Source: Chiayiivirga sp.
GTDB taxonomy: Bacteria; Pseudomonadota; Gammaproteobacteria; Xanthomonadales; Xanthomonadaceae
Assembly: GCA_022647565.1 (NCBI GenBank)
Contig: JALCLA010000008.1
Coordinates: forward strand, 1-47,117
Length of the DNA stretch: 47,117 nucleotides
Reading direction: 5' to 3'
Shown: positions 1 through 11,406 of the stretch, in pieces
How positions within the stretch are numbered: the first letter of the stretch is position 1
Layout of the letters: each line of letters starts with the position of its first letter
Notes under the pieces: generated by a model
What the model saw: the letters and a program-made list of their open reading frames with translations, nothing else
Told to the model about the DNA's origin: nothing
The model's database searches: none
Program-made: the position numbers and the translations under genes

Positions 1-2976
<2,976 letters not shown>

Positions 2977-3149
2977 GGGAGAGTCCGCCTCGAGAACGAG
3001 GGATTGCGCGTCCGCAATCCGGGGAAAATCTGAATCGACAATGGGAAGTCGCTGGTATTGCCGGCACCAGCACGCCCTCTCCCGCTACTTCCGATTGTCG
3101 ACTTGCAGGTGCTGTGGGGCCGAAACGCTCAGCCCGGTAAAACAGACAA

Positions 3150-3175
3150 AGCCCGGGGACTTTCGTCCCCAGGCT
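3150..3175 (-). terminator. attenuator-like hairpin between rplL and rpoB
   Basis: On the minus strand the sequence folds as AGCC-T-GGGGAC, loop GAAA, GTCCCC-G-GGCT, and is followed by the T-rich stretch TTGTCTGTTTT. It sits just after rplL and about 170 bp before rpoB. In Escherichia coli a partial terminator in this gap sets the ratio of ribosomal proteins to RNA polymerase subunits. The same role here is inferred from position and structure. Confidence 0.7.
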
Positions 3176-3218
3176 CGGCTTGCGCGAAGACCGGCAAGCG
3201 ACGCAAGAAACGCGCCGC

Positions 3219-3590
3219 TTACTTGATCTCGACCTTGGCGCCGGCGTCTTCCAGTTCCTTCTTGAACTTGGCGGCGTCGTCCTTGCTGACGGCATCCTTG
3301 ACGGTGGCCGGAGCCGATTCCACCAAGTCCTTGGCTTCCTTCAGGCCCAGGCCGGTGATGGCGCGGACCGCCTTGATCGCGTTCACCTTGTTGGCACCGG
3401 CATCGGCCAGCACCACGGTGAATTCGGTTTTCTCTTCGACCGCAGCAGCGGCCGGGCCGGCGGCGACCACGGCGACCGGGGCCGCGGCGGTGACGCCGAA
3501 CTTCTCTTCCGCGGCCTTGACCAGTTCCATGACCTCAAGCAGGGTCATGCCGGCGATCGCATCGAGGATCTGTTCGTTGGAAAGGGACAT
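3219..3590 (-). CDS. rplL: 50S ribosomal protein L7/L12
   Basis: This is the ribosomal stalk protein that recruits translation GTPases. It is 123 aa, the normal length. The N-terminal dimerisation helices ([20 protein letters not shown]) are followed by the Ala-rich hinge at about residues 35-53 and the C-terminal factor-binding domain, which contains [15 protein letters not shown] and ends in KVEIK. The start is clear because an RBS-like AGAGGTAAACACA precedes the ATG. The gene lies 54 bp after rplJ, with which it is translated as the L10-L12 pair. Identity is certain. Confidence 0.98.
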   Translation of the reverse strand: MSLSNEQILDAIAGMTLLEVMELVKAAEEKFGVTAAAPVAVVAAGPAAAAVEEKTEFTVVLADAGANKVNAIKAVRAITGLGLKEAKDLVESAPATVKDAVSKDDAAKFKKELEDAGAKVEIK

Positions 3591-3644
3591 TGTGTTTACC
3601 TCTGGAAAGTTTTCTTGAAAGGGGTAGCGAAGGTGCCGCAGCGA

Positions 3645-4148
3645 TCAGGCCGCCGCGCCTTCCTTCTGATCGCCGATAGCCTTGACCACACGCGCGAACT
3701 GGGTGGCCGGTTCCTTGAGCAGACACAGGAACATCGACAACGCCTGATCGCGGGTCGGCAGCGAGGCCAGCTTTTCCAGGTCAGAACCTGGCATCAGCTT
3801 GCCGCTCATCGACACGACCTGGGCCTTCAGCTTGTCGTTCGTGCTCTTGGCGAATTCCTTGATCAGACGCCCGGCAGCACCGGGCTCTTCCGTCGAGAAC
3901 GCGTACAGCAGCGGACCAACGAGGGCGTCCTTGACGCACTCGAACTCGGTACCAACCACCGCGCGCGAGGCCAGCGTGTTCTTGACAACTCGCAAGTACA
4001 CACCGGATTCACGGGCCTTCTTGCGCATCGCGGTCAATTGACCGACGGTGAGCCCCGCATACTCGGCAGCGACCAGGGAGTGGGCCTTCGCAGCAACTTC
4101 TGCCAGCTCGGCGACTACTTCTTGCTTCTGAGACAGATTGAGAGCCAT
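3645..4148 (-). CDS. rplJ: 50S ribosomal protein L10
   Basis: L10 anchors the L7/L12 dimers to 23S rRNA and, in relatives, represses its own operon by binding the mRNA leader. The product is 167 aa and starts [19 protein letters not shown]. The globular rRNA-binding domain is followed by the C-terminal helix that carries L12 dimers. CGGAGGAGTGCA just upstream of the ATG is a good ribosome binding site. It lies between rplA (326 bp upstream) and rplL (54 bp downstream), the usual order. Identity is certain. Confidence 0.98.
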   Translation of the reverse strand: MALNLSQKQEVVAELAEVAAKAHSLVAAEYAGLTVGQLTAMRKKARESGVYLRVVKNTLASRAVVGTEFECVKDALVGPLLYAFSTEEPGAAGRLIKEFAKSTNDKLKAQVVSMSGKLMPGSDLEKLASLPTRDQALSMFLCLLKEPATQFARVVKAIGDQKEGAAA

Positions 4149-4474
4149 TGCACTCCTCCGAATGAACTCCGCTCACGGCTCCTGCCGCTTGCGGTCCTGA
4201 GCGGCGTCGATCCCTGACGCCGGGGATGCGGATGCATCCCGGTGGTGGCCACTCCAGAAACCTTTCCAGAAGGGCAACACCATCTACGCAGGCCGTTGTT
4301 CCGTTTACTCCGCCACGCCCGAACCGATGCATCCCTTCGGGTTGTTGCGCTTTCCCGGCGCCGACGTGGTGGAACCTGCGGTCTTTGACGGCGCCCCGCT
4401 GCGTTGCGGCGACGGGGAGCCTTCAAATCCAGACGCGTAGCTTCGTGCCGCGCGTCGTCCTGCAAAAAAGCGAA
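4149..4474 (-). other. rplJ leader region (probable L10 autoregulatory leader)
   Basis: This 326-bp stretch between rplA and rplJ has no convincing gene. It is GC-rich with several short self-complementary segments. In related bacteria the rplJ leader at this place is an RNA that L10-(L12)4 binds to shut off translation, and it also carries an rplJ promoter. I did not find a pairing that proves the kink-turn fold, so the call rests on position and length. A covariance-model search for the Rfam L10 leader would settle it. Confidence 0.4.
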
Positions 4475-5179
4475 TTACTTGGCGAGCGCCAGGGTCGACT
4501 GGTCGACCACGATGCCGACGCCCATCGTGCTGGACACCGAAATCTTCTGCAGGTATTGGCCCTTGGCCGCAGCCGGCTTGGCCTTGACCAGATCGGCGAG
4601 CAGCGCGTGCAGGTTGCCCTTGAGCGCGTCGACGTCGAAATTCACCTTGCCGATCGTGCAGTGCACGATGCCGGCCTTGTCGGTGCGGTAACGCACCTGG
4701 CCAGCCTTGGCGTTGCGCACGGCGCCGGCGGCATCGGGTGACACGGTGCCGACCTTCGGGTTCGGCATCAGGCCACGCGGACCCAGCACCTGGCCAAGCT
4801 TGCCGACCACGCGCATCGCATCCGGGGTCGCGATGACGACGTCGTAGTTCAGGTCACCGGCCTGCATCTTCTCGGCCAGATCGTCCATGCCCACGACTTC
4901 CGCACCGGCAGCCAGGGCCTCGTCGGCCTTCGCGCCCGGCGGGCAGAACACGGCCACGCGCACGCTCTTGCCGGTGCCGGCCGGCAACACGGTGGAACCG
5001 CGCACCTGCTGGTCCGACTTCTTCGCGTCAACGCCCAGGCGCACGGCGACGTCGACGGACTCGACGAACTTCACCTTGCTGTTGTTCTTGAGTAGATTGA
5101 GGGCTTCGTCGATGCCATAGGCCTTGCCCGGCTCGACGAGCTTGCTGATGTTCGCAAAACGCTTGCTGATCTTTGCCAT
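4475..5179 (-). CDS. rplA: 50S ribosomal protein L1
   Basis: L1 forms the mobile L1 stalk of the large subunit and helps release deacylated tRNA. The product is 234 aa, as expected. It starts [19 protein letters not shown], contains the conserved segments [19 protein letters not shown] and [18 protein letters not shown], and ends with [18 protein letters not shown]. It begins only 3 bp after the rplK stop, so translation of the two is probably coupled, as in the classical L11 operon, which L1 represses. Identity is certain. Confidence 0.98.
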   Translation of the reverse strand: MAKISKRFANISKLVEPGKAYGIDEALNLLKNNSKVKFVESVDVAVRLGVDAKKSDQQVRGSTVLPAGTGKSVRVAVFCPPGAKADEALAAGAEVVGMDDLAEKMQAGDLNYDVVIATPDAMRVVGKLGQVLGPRGLMPNPKVGTVSPDAAGAVRNAKAGQVRYRTDKAGIVHCTIGKVNFDVDALKGNLHALLADLVKAKPAAAKGQYLQKISVSSTMGVGIVVDQSTLALAK

Positions 5180-5182
5180 GTC

Positions 5183-5613
5183 TTAGCCCTCCACCACCAG
5201 ACCCATGCTGCGCGCGCTGCCCGCAATCGTGCGGCAGGCGGCATCCAAAGACGCTGCCGTCAGGTCGGCTTCCTTTGCCTTGGCGATGGCTTCCAGCTGC
5301 GCGCGCGTCACCTTGCCCACCTTCTCGGTATTCGGGCGCTTGGAGCCGGAGGTGATGCCCACGGCCTTCTTCAGCAGCACCGTCGCCGGTGTGCTCTTGG
5401 TGACGAAGGTGAAACTGCGATCCGAGTACGCGGTGATGATCACCGGCGTCGGCAGGCCCGGCTCCAGCTTGGAGGTTGCGGCGTTGAACGCCTTGCAGAA
5501 CTCCATGATGTTCACGCCACGTTGACCGAGGGCCGGTCCGACTGGCGGCGAGCTGGGTTTGCTTGACCCGCCTTCACCTGCAGCTTGATGTAACCCACTA
5601 CCTTCTTTGCCAT
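5183..5613 (-). CDS. rplK: 50S ribosomal protein L11, frame broken by 2-nt insertion as read
   Basis: L11 binds the GTPase-associated region of 23S rRNA. From ATG at 5611-5613 the frame reads [20 protein letters not shown] and then goes wrong. After two extra bases near 5552-5553 it resumes as [20 protein letters not shown] and continues normally to VVEG. Removing two bases gives 143 codons including the stop, that is 142 aa, the usual L11 length. The expected NPSPPVG is restored if the GC before TCG-CCG-CCA is dropped. The gene is essential or near-essential and sits in its normal place before rplA, so I read this as a sequence or assembly error rather than a pseudogene. GGAGAGAGCAAAC before the ATG is a good RBS. 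Confidence 0.9.
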
Positions 5614-5785
5614 GTTTGCTCTCTCCGGGTGCTAGCGCCTGGGCTACAGGCTCCCCATCGTTCCGGGAAAGGTTCGTGTCCCGGATTCACGTTGTTGATC
5701 TGCACCTTCTTCCCTGGAATTCCCGCCAGCGACTTCCTGCCGCTTCGGACGCGATCGACACCTCGCGCCCGGGAAACTCTCGGCG

Positions 5786-6346
5786 TTACGCCTTTTCGAC
5801 TTGACCGAACTCGAGTTCAACCGGAGTCGAACGACCGAAGATCAGCACGGCCACGCGCAGACGGCTCTTGTCGTAATTGACTTCCTCGACCGTGCCGTTG
5901 AAGTCGTTGAACGGGCCATCGACGACGCGCACCAGCTCGCCCGGCTCGAACAGGACCTTGGGCTTGGGCTTCTCCACGCCTTCCTGCACGCGGCGCAGGA
6001 TCACGTCGGCTTCCGAATCCTTGATCGGCAAGGGACGATCGGCCGTGCCGCCGATGAAGCCCATGACCTTCGAGGTTTCCTTGATCAGATGCCAGCTGTC
6101 GTCGTCGATGCGCAGACCGCCGCCTTCGCCACTGGTCTCGATCTGCACCAGCACGTAGCCGGGGAAGAACTTGCGCTCGGACTTGCGCTTCTGGCCGCCG
6201 CGCATCTCGACCACCTCTTCGGTGGGAACCAGCACTTCGCCGAACTTCTCCTGCATCCCGGCGCGCGCGATGCGATCGACCAGGGCACGTCGCACCTGGT
6301 GCTCGAAACCGGAGTAGGCGTGAACCACGTACCAACGCTTGGCCAC
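5786..6346 (-). CDS. nusG: transcription termination/antitermination protein NusG
   Basis: NusG binds the RNA polymerase clamp through its N-terminal NGN domain and contacts Rho or ribosomal protein S10 through its C-terminal KOW domain. I place the start at the GTG at 6344-6346, giving [18 protein letters not shown] and 186 aa. TGAGGAGCGCGAC immediately before it contains the Shine-Dalgarno and the secE stop. The more upstream ATG would add 14 residues inside secE and is unlikely. The KOW motif is near residues 130-160 ([17 protein letters not shown]). The gene is 10 bp after secE and precedes rplK by 172 bp. Identity is certain; the GTG start is well supported. Confidence 0.97.
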   Translation of the reverse strand: MAKRWYVVHAYSGFEHQVRRALVDRIARAGMQEKFGEVLVPTEEVVEMRGGQKRKSERKFFPGYVLVQIETSGEGGGLRIDDDSWHLIKETSKVMGFIGGTADRPLPIKDSEADVILRRVQEGVEKPKPKVLFEPGELVRVVDGPFNDFNGTVEEVNYDKSRLRVAVLIFGRSTPVELEFGQVEKA

Positions 6347-6356
6347 GTCGCGCTCC

Positions 6357-6734
6357 TCAGCTGCCCAGCAGCAGCTTGACGCCGCCACCGAGGATGAAAT
6401 CGATCAAACCCAGCATCAGGCTCATCAACACCACTACGACGAGGATCACGCCGGTGCCGCGGATCGTTTCCTGGCGGCTCGGCCAGATCACCTTGCGCAA
6501 TTCGAAGCGCGCTTCGCCGAGGTACTCGATGGTCGCACGGCCCTTGGCACTGAGCGCAAACACCGCACCCGCCGCAATCAGGCCACCCAGCGGAAGCAGC
6601 GCGCGCAACGCGCCCGGCCAGTCGGCGAACCAGTAGAACGCCACGATGCCGGCCATCGCCAACACCACGGCGAGCGCGTACTTGGCGATATCACCCGGGG
6701 CGGAAGCACTGGATTGTTCGACCTTGGTATTCAT
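6357..6734 (-). CDS. secE: preprotein translocase subunit SecE
   Basis: SecE clamps the SecY channel in the inner membrane. The 125-aa product has two N-terminal membrane segments (near residues 19-36 and 45-62). The conserved amphipathic region follows near residues 69-92 ([20 protein letters not shown]), and then the essential C-terminal membrane helix. Three membrane segments is the long gammaproteobacterial form. It lies between tRNA-Trp and nusG, its normal neighbour. Identity is certain. Confidence 0.97.
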   Translation of the reverse strand: MNTKVEQSSASAPGDIAKYALAVVLAMAGIVAFYWFADWPGALRALLPLGGLIAAGAVFALSAKGRATIEYLGEARFELRKVIWPSRQETIRGTGVILVVVVLMSLMLGLIDFILGGGVKLLLGS

Positions 6735-6777
6735 CTTGTCCTTGTCAGCTCTTGCCGACGCCAGCGGCCCTGCTCGA

Positions 6778-6802
6778 AAGCCCGACCTGGAATGGCGGGC
6801 TT
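6778..6802 (-). terminator. hairpin between tRNA-Trp and secE
   Basis: The minus strand reads AAGCCCG, an 11-nt loop, then CGGGCTTTCG. The 7-bp stem lies about 30 nt after the tRNA-Trp 3' end and before secE. It could be a weak terminator or a processing structure that separates tRNA from mRNA. The role is inferred. Confidence 0.4.
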
Positions 6803-6829
6803 CCGGGTGTAGATCCGCATGTCACGTAG

Positions 6830-6905
<76 letters not shown>

Positions 6906-6969
6906 GTGTTTTCAACCAACTCTTCAAAACGGCAAACGGCGGCTCACGCCGCCCTTGCCAATCCCGACG

Positions 6970-6997
6970 TTCGCCGGCCCGTCTCCGGCCGGTCGAA
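6970..6997 (-). terminator. hairpin after tuf
   Basis: TTCGCCGGCC pairs with GGCCGGTCGAA (one bulged base) around a 7-nt loop, 28 bp beyond the tuf stop. There is no T-run after it, so it may be an mRNA 3'-end stabiliser or tRNA-Trp processing signal rather than an intrinsic terminator. Confidence 0.4.
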
Positions 6998-7024
6998 CGG
7001 CGGCTGTCCGCGACCGCGTCGCGC

Positions 7025-8220
7025 TTACTTGATGATCTTCGCCACCACGCCGGCGCCGACGGTGCGGCCACCTTCGCGGATCGCAAAACGCAGGCCTTCG
7101 TCCATCGCGATCGGCGCGATCAACGACACCACCATCTTGATGTTGTCGCCCGGCATCACCATCTCCACGCCTTCCGGCAGCTGGCACGCGCCCGTCACGT
7201 CGGTCGTGCGGAAGTAGAACTGCGGACGGTAACCCTTGAAGAACGGCGTGTGACGGCCGCCTTCGTCCTTCGCTCAGCACGTACACCTCGGCTTCAAACT
7301 CCGTGTGCGGCGTGATCGAGCCCGGCTTCGCCAGCACCTGGCCGCGCTCGACTTCGTCGCGCTTGGTGCCGCGCAGCAGCAGGCCTGCGTTGTCACCCCG
7401 CCTGGCCCTGATCCAGCAGCTTGCGGAACATCTCCACGCCCGTCACCGTCGTCTTGACTGCGTCGGACGGATGCCCACGATCTCGATTTCGTCGCCGACC
7501 TTGATGATGCCGCGCTCGATGCGACCGGTCACCACCGTGCCGCGGCCCGAGATCGAGAACACGTCTTCCACCGGCATCAGGAACGACTTGTCGATGTCGC
7601 GCTGCGGCTCCGGAATGAACGTGTCCAGCGCTTCCACCAGCTTCAGGATCGACGGCACGCCGATCTCCGACTGGTCGCCTTCCAGCGCCAGACGCGCCGA
7701 ACCCTTCACGATCGGGGTGTCGTCGCCCGGGAAGTCGTACTTGCGACAGCAGCTCACGCACTTCCATCTCGACCAGCTCAAGCAGCTCCGCGTCGTCCAC
7801 CATGTCGGCCTTGTTCAGGTACACGACAATGTGCGGCACGCCCACCTGGCGCGACAGGAGGATGTGCTCGCGCGTCTGCGGCATCGGGCCGTCCGCGGCC
7901 GAGCACACCAGAATCGCACCGTCCATCTGCGCCGCACCCGTGATCATGTTCTTCACGTAGTCGGCGTGGCCCGGGCAGTCCACGTGCGCGTAGTGGCGCG
8001 TCGGCGATTCGTATTCCACGTGCGCCGTCGAAATCGTGATCCCGCGCGCCTTCTCTTCCGGCGCCGCGTCAATCTGGTCGTACGCCTTGAACTCACCACC
8101 AAAACGCTCCGCGCCGATCTTCGTCAGCGCCGCCGTCAGCGTCGTCTTGCCGTGATCCACGTGTCCAATCGTCCCCACGTTCACGTGCGGCTTGGTGCGC
8201 TCGAACTTACCCTTTGCCAT
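7025..8220 (-). CDS. tuf: translation elongation factor Tu, frame broken in four places as read
   Basis: EF-Tu delivers aminoacyl-tRNA to the ribosome. From ATG at 8218-8220 the protein begins [20 protein letters not shown]. It shows the G1 motif GHVDHGKT, G3 DCPGH and G4 NKAD, and ends at TAA 7025-7027 with [10 protein letters not shown]. The frame shifts at about 7743 (+1), 7456-7457 (+2), 7396-7399 (+1) and 7271 (+1). These are five extra bases in all. Without them the gene is 1,191 nt, exactly 396 aa, the family length. Every break leaves the amino-acid sequence on both sides perfect. The gene sits in the tRNA-tuf-secE position of tufB in E. coli. I consider it intact in the cell and mis-assembled here, probably by merging of two tuf copies. 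Confidence 0.93.
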
Positions 8221-8270
8221 GACGAATGCTTCCGGAGAGGTGGTTGAGGTGAATGCTCTTGGTGGAAAAC

Positions 8271-8318
8271 GCGGCCACGGATGGCCGCTTCTTGACTCTC
8301 GCAATCAGGGACGATTGC
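8271..8318. repeat. two-hairpin repeat element, copy 1
   Basis: Two 18-nt hairpins begin 30 nt apart: GCGGCCACGGATGGCCGC at 8271-8288 and GCAATCAGGGACGATTGC at 8301-8318. The 12-nt spacer is TTCTTGACTCTC. The stems differ in sequence from the other copies but stay self-complementary. It lies in the gap between tRNA-Thr and tuf. Confidence 0.75.
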
Positions 8319-8336
8319 AAAGTCATTCTTGGATCC

Positions 8337-8384
8337 GCGCCCATGGATGGACGCTTCTTGATCTTCGCGGTCACGAATGACCGC
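8337..8384. repeat. two-hairpin repeat element, copy 2
   Basis: This has the same architecture as the copy at 8271: GCGCCCATGGATGGACGC at 8337-8354 and GCGGTCACGAATGACCGC at 8367-8384. The starts are 30 nt apart and the spacer is TTCTTGATCTTC. It ends 8 bp before the tRNA-Thr 3' end. Confidence 0.75.
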
Positions 8385-8392
8385 ACAAATAA

Positions 8393-8468
<76 letters not shown>

Positions 8469-8500
8469 GTGTGCTTGCCTGTTGCCGAAACGGTCATCAA

Positions 8501-8574
<74 letters not shown>

Positions 8575-8626
8575 ATCCGGGTCTTGCCGGCGCCTCGCAC
8601 GGCGCCCGATTCTCGACAGGTTCTCT

Positions 8627-8646
8627 CTGGTGGAGGGAGGTGGATT
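8627..8646 (-). repeat. 20-nt duplicate of the tRNA-Tyr 3' end
   Basis: CTGGTGGAGGGAGGTGGATT on the plus strand is identical to 8774-8793, which holds the CCA end, discriminator, acceptor strand and part of the T arm of tRNA-Tyr. The copies are 147 bp apart. The segment between them has two hairpins (8702-8723 with a 9-bp stem, 8729-8741 with a 5-bp stem) and no gene. Confidence 0.85.
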
Positions 8647-8774
8647 GCTCCGGGCGTCCTGCCCTTCGCCCCTCCGGGGCCGCGCCGCTTCGCGTCGCGT
8701 TCCAAATCGCTCCTGCGATTTGGTCAAACCACCTTCGGTGGCTCTCATCCACACGAAGTCTTGCCGCACATTGC

Positions 8775-8860
8775 TGGTGGAGGGAGGTGGATTCGAACCA
8801 CCGAAGGCGTGAGCCAGCAGATTTACAGTCTGCCCCCGTTGGCCGCTTGGGTATCCCTCC
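8775..8860 (-). tRNA. tRNA-Tyr (anticodon GTA)
   Basis: This is an 86-nt class II tRNA with acceptor GGAGGGA / TCCCTCC, encoded CCA and the long variable arm. The anticodon arm CAGACTGTAAATCTG gives GTA and the T loop is GTTCGAATC. It is the first gene of the tRNA-tuf transcript. Confidence 0.97.
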
Positions 8861-8875
8861 GGAAAAGAGCCGCCT

Positions 8876-8904
8876 ATTTTCAGCGCTCGACCGCCCCTTG
8901 TCAA
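8876..8904 (-). promoter_or_regulatory. sigma70-type promoter of the tRNA-tuf operon
   Basis: On the minus strand a perfect -35 TTGACA (8899-8904) is followed after 17 bp by the -10-like GAAAAT (8876-8881; 4 of 6 matches). The GC-rich discriminator AGGCGGC comes next. Transcription would start about 10 nt before tRNA-Tyr. A GC-rich discriminator is typical of stringently controlled stable-RNA promoters; that regulation is inferred. Confidence 0.75.
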
Positions 8905-8923
8905 CGCGTTCGCGCGTCGCTGC

Positions 8924-9412
8924 TCAGGGTGGCGCTACGTGCCGCATCCGGGATCGCTCTTCCTCGATCTCCAGCGACAAGGCCTTCATCCGCCTGGCGT
9001 AGTCGGCCTGGGCCTGGTCTTCGGCGCTCTGCGGCTGCCAAGGTGGCACCGGCACCGGCTTGCCCTGCGCGTCCACAGCCACGAAAACCATCAGGCAGTG
9101 GGTGGTGTGGGCATAGGCTTCCTCGGTTGGAGGCCGGCTGTAGACGTCCACCGCGATATGCATGCTGGTGCGGCCGGTCAGCAATACCCGGGCCCGCGAC
9201 TCCACCAGGTCGCCGATCGAAATCGGCCGCTCGAACTGGATTCCCCCCACATAGGCCGTGACGCAATAGCGCCCCGCCCAGCCGGCCGCACAGGCGTAGC
9301 CGGCCAGATCGATCCACTTCATCACCGAACCACCGAACATCTTTCCGCCGAAGTTCACATCGGTGGGTTCCGCCAGGAACCGCAGGGTGATCTCGCGCTC
9401 GCGTCCGGGCAT
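8924..9412 (-). CDS. acyl-CoA thioesterase, hotdog fold
   Basis: This probably hydrolyses acyl-CoA esters to free acid and CoA in the cytoplasm. It is a 162-aa single hotdog-domain protein. The signature segment near residues 18-40 (DVNFGGKMFGGSVMKWIDLA) matches the YciA/BFIT-type thioesterases, with the catalytic Asp in the WID position. The C-terminal 30 residues are charged and helical. It stands alone between the promoter of the tRNA operon and ychF, with 150 bp of no obvious content before ychF. The substrate chain length cannot be told from the sequence. Confidence 0.88.
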   Translation of the reverse strand: MPGREREITLRFLAEPTDVNFGGKMFGGSVMKWIDLAGYACAAGWAGRYCVTAYVGGIQFERPISIGDLVESRARVLLTGRTSMHIAVDVYSRPPTEEAYAHTTHCLMVFVAVDAQGKPVPVPPWQPQSAEDQAQADYARRMKALSLEIEEERSRMRHVAPP

Positions 9413-9562
9413 GACGACTCCTGGGGAAAGGGACAGGGGATCGGAGTGGCCCTCCCCCGTGCATCGAAGAGAGTACCCACACGCGCCAGACGCGTGTGGA
9501 TCGGCGTGGTGGAAACGATACGGCAGTCGGACCAGGGCTCGAACCGCCCGTCGGCCTTCAAC

Positions 9563-10654
9563 TCACACGTTGAACCGGAAGTGCAGGACGTCGCCTTCCT
9601 GGACGAGATAGTCCTTGCCTTCCAGGCGCAGGCGGCCGACTTCCTTGGCTCCGGCCTCACCCCGGTACTTGATGAAATCGTCGTAGGCGATGGTTTCGGC
9701 ACGGATGAAGCCGCGCTCGAAATCGGTGTGGATCACACCCGCCGCCTGCGGTGCGGTGGCGCCCTTGAACACGGTCCAGGCCCGAACTTCCTTCACGCCG
9801 GCGGTGAAATAGGTCTGCAGACCGAGCAGCTTGTAGCCGGCCCGGATCACGCGATTCAGACCCGGTTCCTCCAGGCCAAGGTCCTTCAGGAACACGTCGC
9901 GGTCGGCGTCTTCGAGCTGCGACATTTCCTCTTCGATCGCCGCACACACCGGCACCACTTCCGCGCCCTCGCCGGCCGCGCGCTCACGCACGCGATCCAG
10001 GTGCGGGTTGTTCTCGAAGCCGTCCTCGCGCACGTTGGCCACGTACATCACCGGCTTGAGCGTCAGCAGGAACAGTTCGCGCAGCAGCGCCCTGTCGTCT
10101 GCGGAAAGCCCCATCGAACGCACCGGCTTGCCCGCATTGAGGTGCTCGCGCACCGGCTTGAGCACGTCGCGGCGCGCGATCGCGTCCTTGTCACCCGCCT
10201 TGGCCGAGCGCTCGTAGCGATTGAGCGCCTTTTCCACCGATTCGAGATCGGCCAACGCCAGCTCGGTATCGATGGTCTCGATGTCGGCGATCGGGTCGAT
10301 CTTGCCCGCCACGTGCACGATGTCGCCATGCTCGAAACAGCGCACCACGTGCGCGATCGCGTCGGTCTCGCGGATGTTGGCGAGGAACTTGTTGCCGAGG
10401 CCCTCGCCCTTGCTGGCACCAGCCACGAGGCCGGCGATATCGACGAATTCCACGGCCGTCGGCACCACCTTCTGCGGCTTCACGATGTCCGACAGCGCGG
10501 TGAGGCGCAGGTCGGGCACCGGCACCACGCCCACGTTCGGGTCGATGGTGCAGAACGGAAAATTGGCAGCCGCGATACCGGCCTTGGTAAGCGCGTTGAA
10601 TAGGGTGGACTTGCCGACGTTCGGCAGCCCGACAATGCCGCATTTGATGCCCAT
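9563..10654 (-). CDS. ychF: redox-regulated ATPase YchF
   Basis: YchF is an Obg-family P-loop protein that binds ribosomes and, unlike its relatives, prefers ATP. The product is 363 aa from ATG at 10652-10654 ([20 protein letters not shown]), the same length as in E. coli. G1 is GLPNVGKST and G3 is [10 protein letters not shown]. The G4 position reads NVRE instead of NKxD, the family change behind its ATP preference. The C-terminal TGS domain ends in [10 protein letters not shown]. An in-frame ATG 60 nt upstream would add unrelated residues and is rejected. It follows pth, a common pairing. Confidence 0.96.
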   Translation of the reverse strand: MGIKCGIVGLPNVGKSTLFNALTKAGIAAANFPFCTIDPNVGVVPVPDLRLTALSDIVKPQKVVPTAVEFVDIAGLVAGASKGEGLGNKFLANIRETDAIAHVVRCFEHGDIVHVAGKIDPIADIETIDTELALADLESVEKALNRYERSAKAGDKDAIARRDVLKPVREHLNAGKPVRSMGLSADDRALLRELFLLTLKPVMYVANVREDGFENNPHLDRVRERAAGEGAEVVPVCAAIEEEMSQLEDADRDVFLKDLGLEEPGLNRVIRAGYKLLGLQTYFTAGVKEVRAWTVFKGATAPQAAGVIHTDFERGFIRAETIAYDDFIKYRGEAGAKEVGRLRLEGKDYLVQEGDVLHFRFNV

Positions 10655-10671
10655 GAGTATTCTCGTGTTGC

Positions 10672-10722
10672 GATTCGCCATGGGCGATCCGGCTTGCGCA
10701 ACCGGATCGCCCATGACGAATC
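10672..10722. repeat. long inverted repeat between pth and ychF
   Basis: Two 21-nt arms (10672-10692 and 10702-10722) pair with one mismatch around the 9-nt loop CTTGCGCAA. The structure overlaps the pth stop codon and ends 17 bp before the ychF start. There is no T-run, so it is not a typical intrinsic terminator. It may regulate ychF translation or protect the pth mRNA end. Confidence 0.8.
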
Positions 10723-11305
10723 AGGGTTTGGCAGGCGTGTGCAGCCGTTTCATCGCCTCGTTGAAATCCCCGCGCAGCGCCAGCGGCAGCACCTGCAGCG
10801 AGCACGCGATCGAATCCAGCATCGCACTCTCGTCGACCTTCCCGGGCCGGCCCAGCACCCAGTTCGTGACCTGATCCTTGTGCCCGGGATGCCCGATCCC
10901 TACGCGCAAGCGGTGGAACCTGGCGTGCCCGAGGTGCGCGATGATGTCGCGCAATCCGTTCTGCCCGCCGTGCCCGCCGTCGAACTTGAGCCGCGCGGAA
11001 CCCGGTGCGAGATCCAGTTCGTCGTGCGCCACCAGCATCTGCTCGGGCTCGATCTTCCAGTAGCGCAAGGCGCTCGCCACCGACAGTCCGCTGCGATTCA
11101 TGAAGGTCGACGGCTTCAGCAACCAGACCGCCTCGCCCGCCAGATGCAGCTTGGCGGTCTCGCCGTGCAGTTTGGATTCGGCCCCGAAACGCGCGCCCTC
11201 TGCCGCCGCAAGCGCGTCAATAAACCAGAACCCGGCGTTGTGCCGGGTTCTGAGGTGTTCGGCACCGGGGTTGCCGAGGCCGACGATGAGTCGCAGCGGT
11301 TCCAT
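10721..11305 (-). CDS. pth: peptidyl-tRNA hydrolase
   Basis: Pth frees tRNA from prematurely released peptidyl-tRNA and is essential in most bacteria. The 194-aa product has the signature [19 protein letters not shown], with the catalytic His at residue 22. It also has the conserved FMNRSG (substrate Asn) and HDELDLAPG, which holds the catalytic-site Asp. Length and motifs are normal. It lies 101 bp after rplY and just before ychF. Identity is certain. Confidence 0.97.
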   Translation of the reverse strand: MEPLRLIVGLGNPGAEHLRTRHNAGFWFIDALAAAEGARFGAESKLHGETAKLHLAGEAVWLLKPSTFMNRSGLSVASALRYWKIEPEQMLVAHDELDLAPGSARLKFDGGHGGQNGLRDIIAHLGHARFHRLRVGIGHPGHKDQVTNWVLGRPGKVDESAMLDSIACSLQVLPLALRGDFNEAMKRLHTPAKP

Positions 11306-11332
11306 AGGTGCCTAATCGCCCCTCACCCCTTG

Positions 11333-11356
11333 CCCTCTCCCGCAGTCGGGAGAGGG
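11333..11356 (-). terminator. hairpin after rplY
   Basis: This is a perfect 10-bp stem, CCCTCTCCCG / CGGGAGAGGG, with a 4-nt loop in the rplY-pth gap. Sequences of this kind recur between genes in many GC-rich Gammaproteobacteria. It has no clear T-run, so termination is only probable. Confidence 0.5.
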
Positions 11357-11364
11357 GGAGTGTT

Positions 11365-11383
11365 CGTTGCGCTACGCGCAACG
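11365..11383 (-). terminator. second hairpin after rplY
   Basis: CGTTGCGC pairs perfectly with GCGCAACG around a 3-nt loop, 23 bp after the rplY stop. Together with the hairpin 10 bp further on it could form a double terminator or an mRNA-stabilising 3' end. Confidence 0.45.
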
Positions 11384-11406
11384 TCGGTACGTCTTTGAAG
11401 CCAGGG

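Noticed and set aside
7025..8220. tuf as a true pseudogene
   Set aside because: The protein sequence is perfect between the insertions and the corrected length is exactly 396 aa. A decayed gene would show substitutions as well.
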